DNA of 22,519 nt from positions 1-22,519 of the forward strand of contig DATMFI010000015.1 of the NCBI GenBank assembly GCA_035556215.1, written 5' to 3'. The position numbers and the translations under genes were made by a program. Positions 22,392 through 22,519 of the stretch are shown piece after piece (position 1 is the first letter of the stretch; each line of letters begins with the position of its first letter). The notes under the pieces were generated by a model. It worked only from the letters and a program-made list of their open reading frames with translations. It was not told where the DNA came from and did no database searches. This DNA comes from Palsa-892 sp035556215. Its GTDB lineage: Bacteria; Pseudomonadota; Alphaproteobacteria; Rhizobiales; Xanthobacteraceae.

Positions 22392-22519
22392 ATGAAACCC
22401 GCCCGCATCATCGTTCTCGGAGTTGCTCTGCTCGCCGGAGGACTCGCTTTCATGCTCTCAGGGCGGGCGCCCGCGCCCGCGCCGGTACAGATCGTGCGCC
22501 CCGCGATCGAGACGGTTGA
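22392..22519 (+). CDS. cpaB: Flp pilus assembly protein CpaB, 5' end only
   Basis: The first 42 codons are present and the gene runs off the window. The start (MKPARIIVLGVALLAGGLAF) is a membrane anchor typical of CpaB/RcpC, followed by a proline/alanine-rich stretch (GRAPAPAPVQIV). Full-length CpaB is a periplasmic protein with an SAF domain that works with the CpaC secretin. Position directly after cpaA agrees with the usual order. The start ATG 22392 is the first in frame; GGGAAG lies about ten bases ahead. Confidence 0.85.
   Translation, partial: MKPARIIVLGVALLAGGLAFMLSGRAPAPAPVQIVRPAIETV

Overview
The window reads as chromosomal core DNA of a GC-rich alphaproteobacterium of the order Hyphomicrobiales (Rhizobiales), probably near the Bradyrhizobium/Xanthobacteraceae side. 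The grounds are the block chvI-chvG-hprK-EIIA(Man)-ptsH-ahcY beside pckA, a truncated HprK, a DUF2865 protein, and a Flp/Cpa (Tad) pilus locus with CtrA-like boxes. I see no rRNA, tRNA, insertion sequence, prophage or CRISPR array.

Layout. Positions 1-538 hold no supported protein gene but an unusual run of stem-loops, followed by the ahcY terminator. Positions 539-5823 (minus strand) encode one signalling block: response regulator ChvI, sensor kinase ChvG, HPr kinase HprK, an EIIA(Man)-type protein, HPr, and then adenosylhomocysteinase behind its own palindromic operator. Divergent from chvI are a HugZ-like FMN-binding protein and, after a structured 312-base spacer, PEP carboxykinase pckA (7072-8694). 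Convergent with pckA is a secreted DUF2865 protein. Positions 9714-14561 (minus strand) carry an acyltransferase-3 membrane protein, DNA polymerase I with a lysine/alanine-rich N-terminal tail, and pyrE. Positions 14684-19350 (plus strand) carry the helicase hrpB, a membrane-anchored retropepsin-like protease and a phosphomannomutase/phosphoglucomutase. From 19360 to the right edge is a Tad pilus locus: two TadE-type pseudopilins and a stand-alone CpaC N-terminal-domain protein on the minus strand, and flp pilin, the cpaA prepilin peptidase and the 5' end of cpaB on the plus strand.

How the genes work together. ChvG/ChvI controls envelope and acid responses. HprK, HPr and EIIA(Man) form the end of a regulatory PTS with no sugar permease here, which senses carbon/nitrogen and energy state. 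PckA is the gluconeogenic entry point known to be tied to this regulatory block in rhizobia. AhcY sits at the end of the block but probably has SAM-cycle control through an SahR-like operator. In the pilus locus CpaA would cleave Flp and both TadE-type proteins, and two sites of the form TTNACC-N5-TTNACC suggest cell-cycle control by CtrA.

The core genes are well recognised. The least explained parts are the stem-loop array at 21-374, the structured hugZ-pckA spacer, the ATATAAAG palindrome before ahcY, the hairpin between chvI and chvG, the PolA tail and the lone CpaC N-domain. All gene calls rest on reading the sequence; no database search was run.
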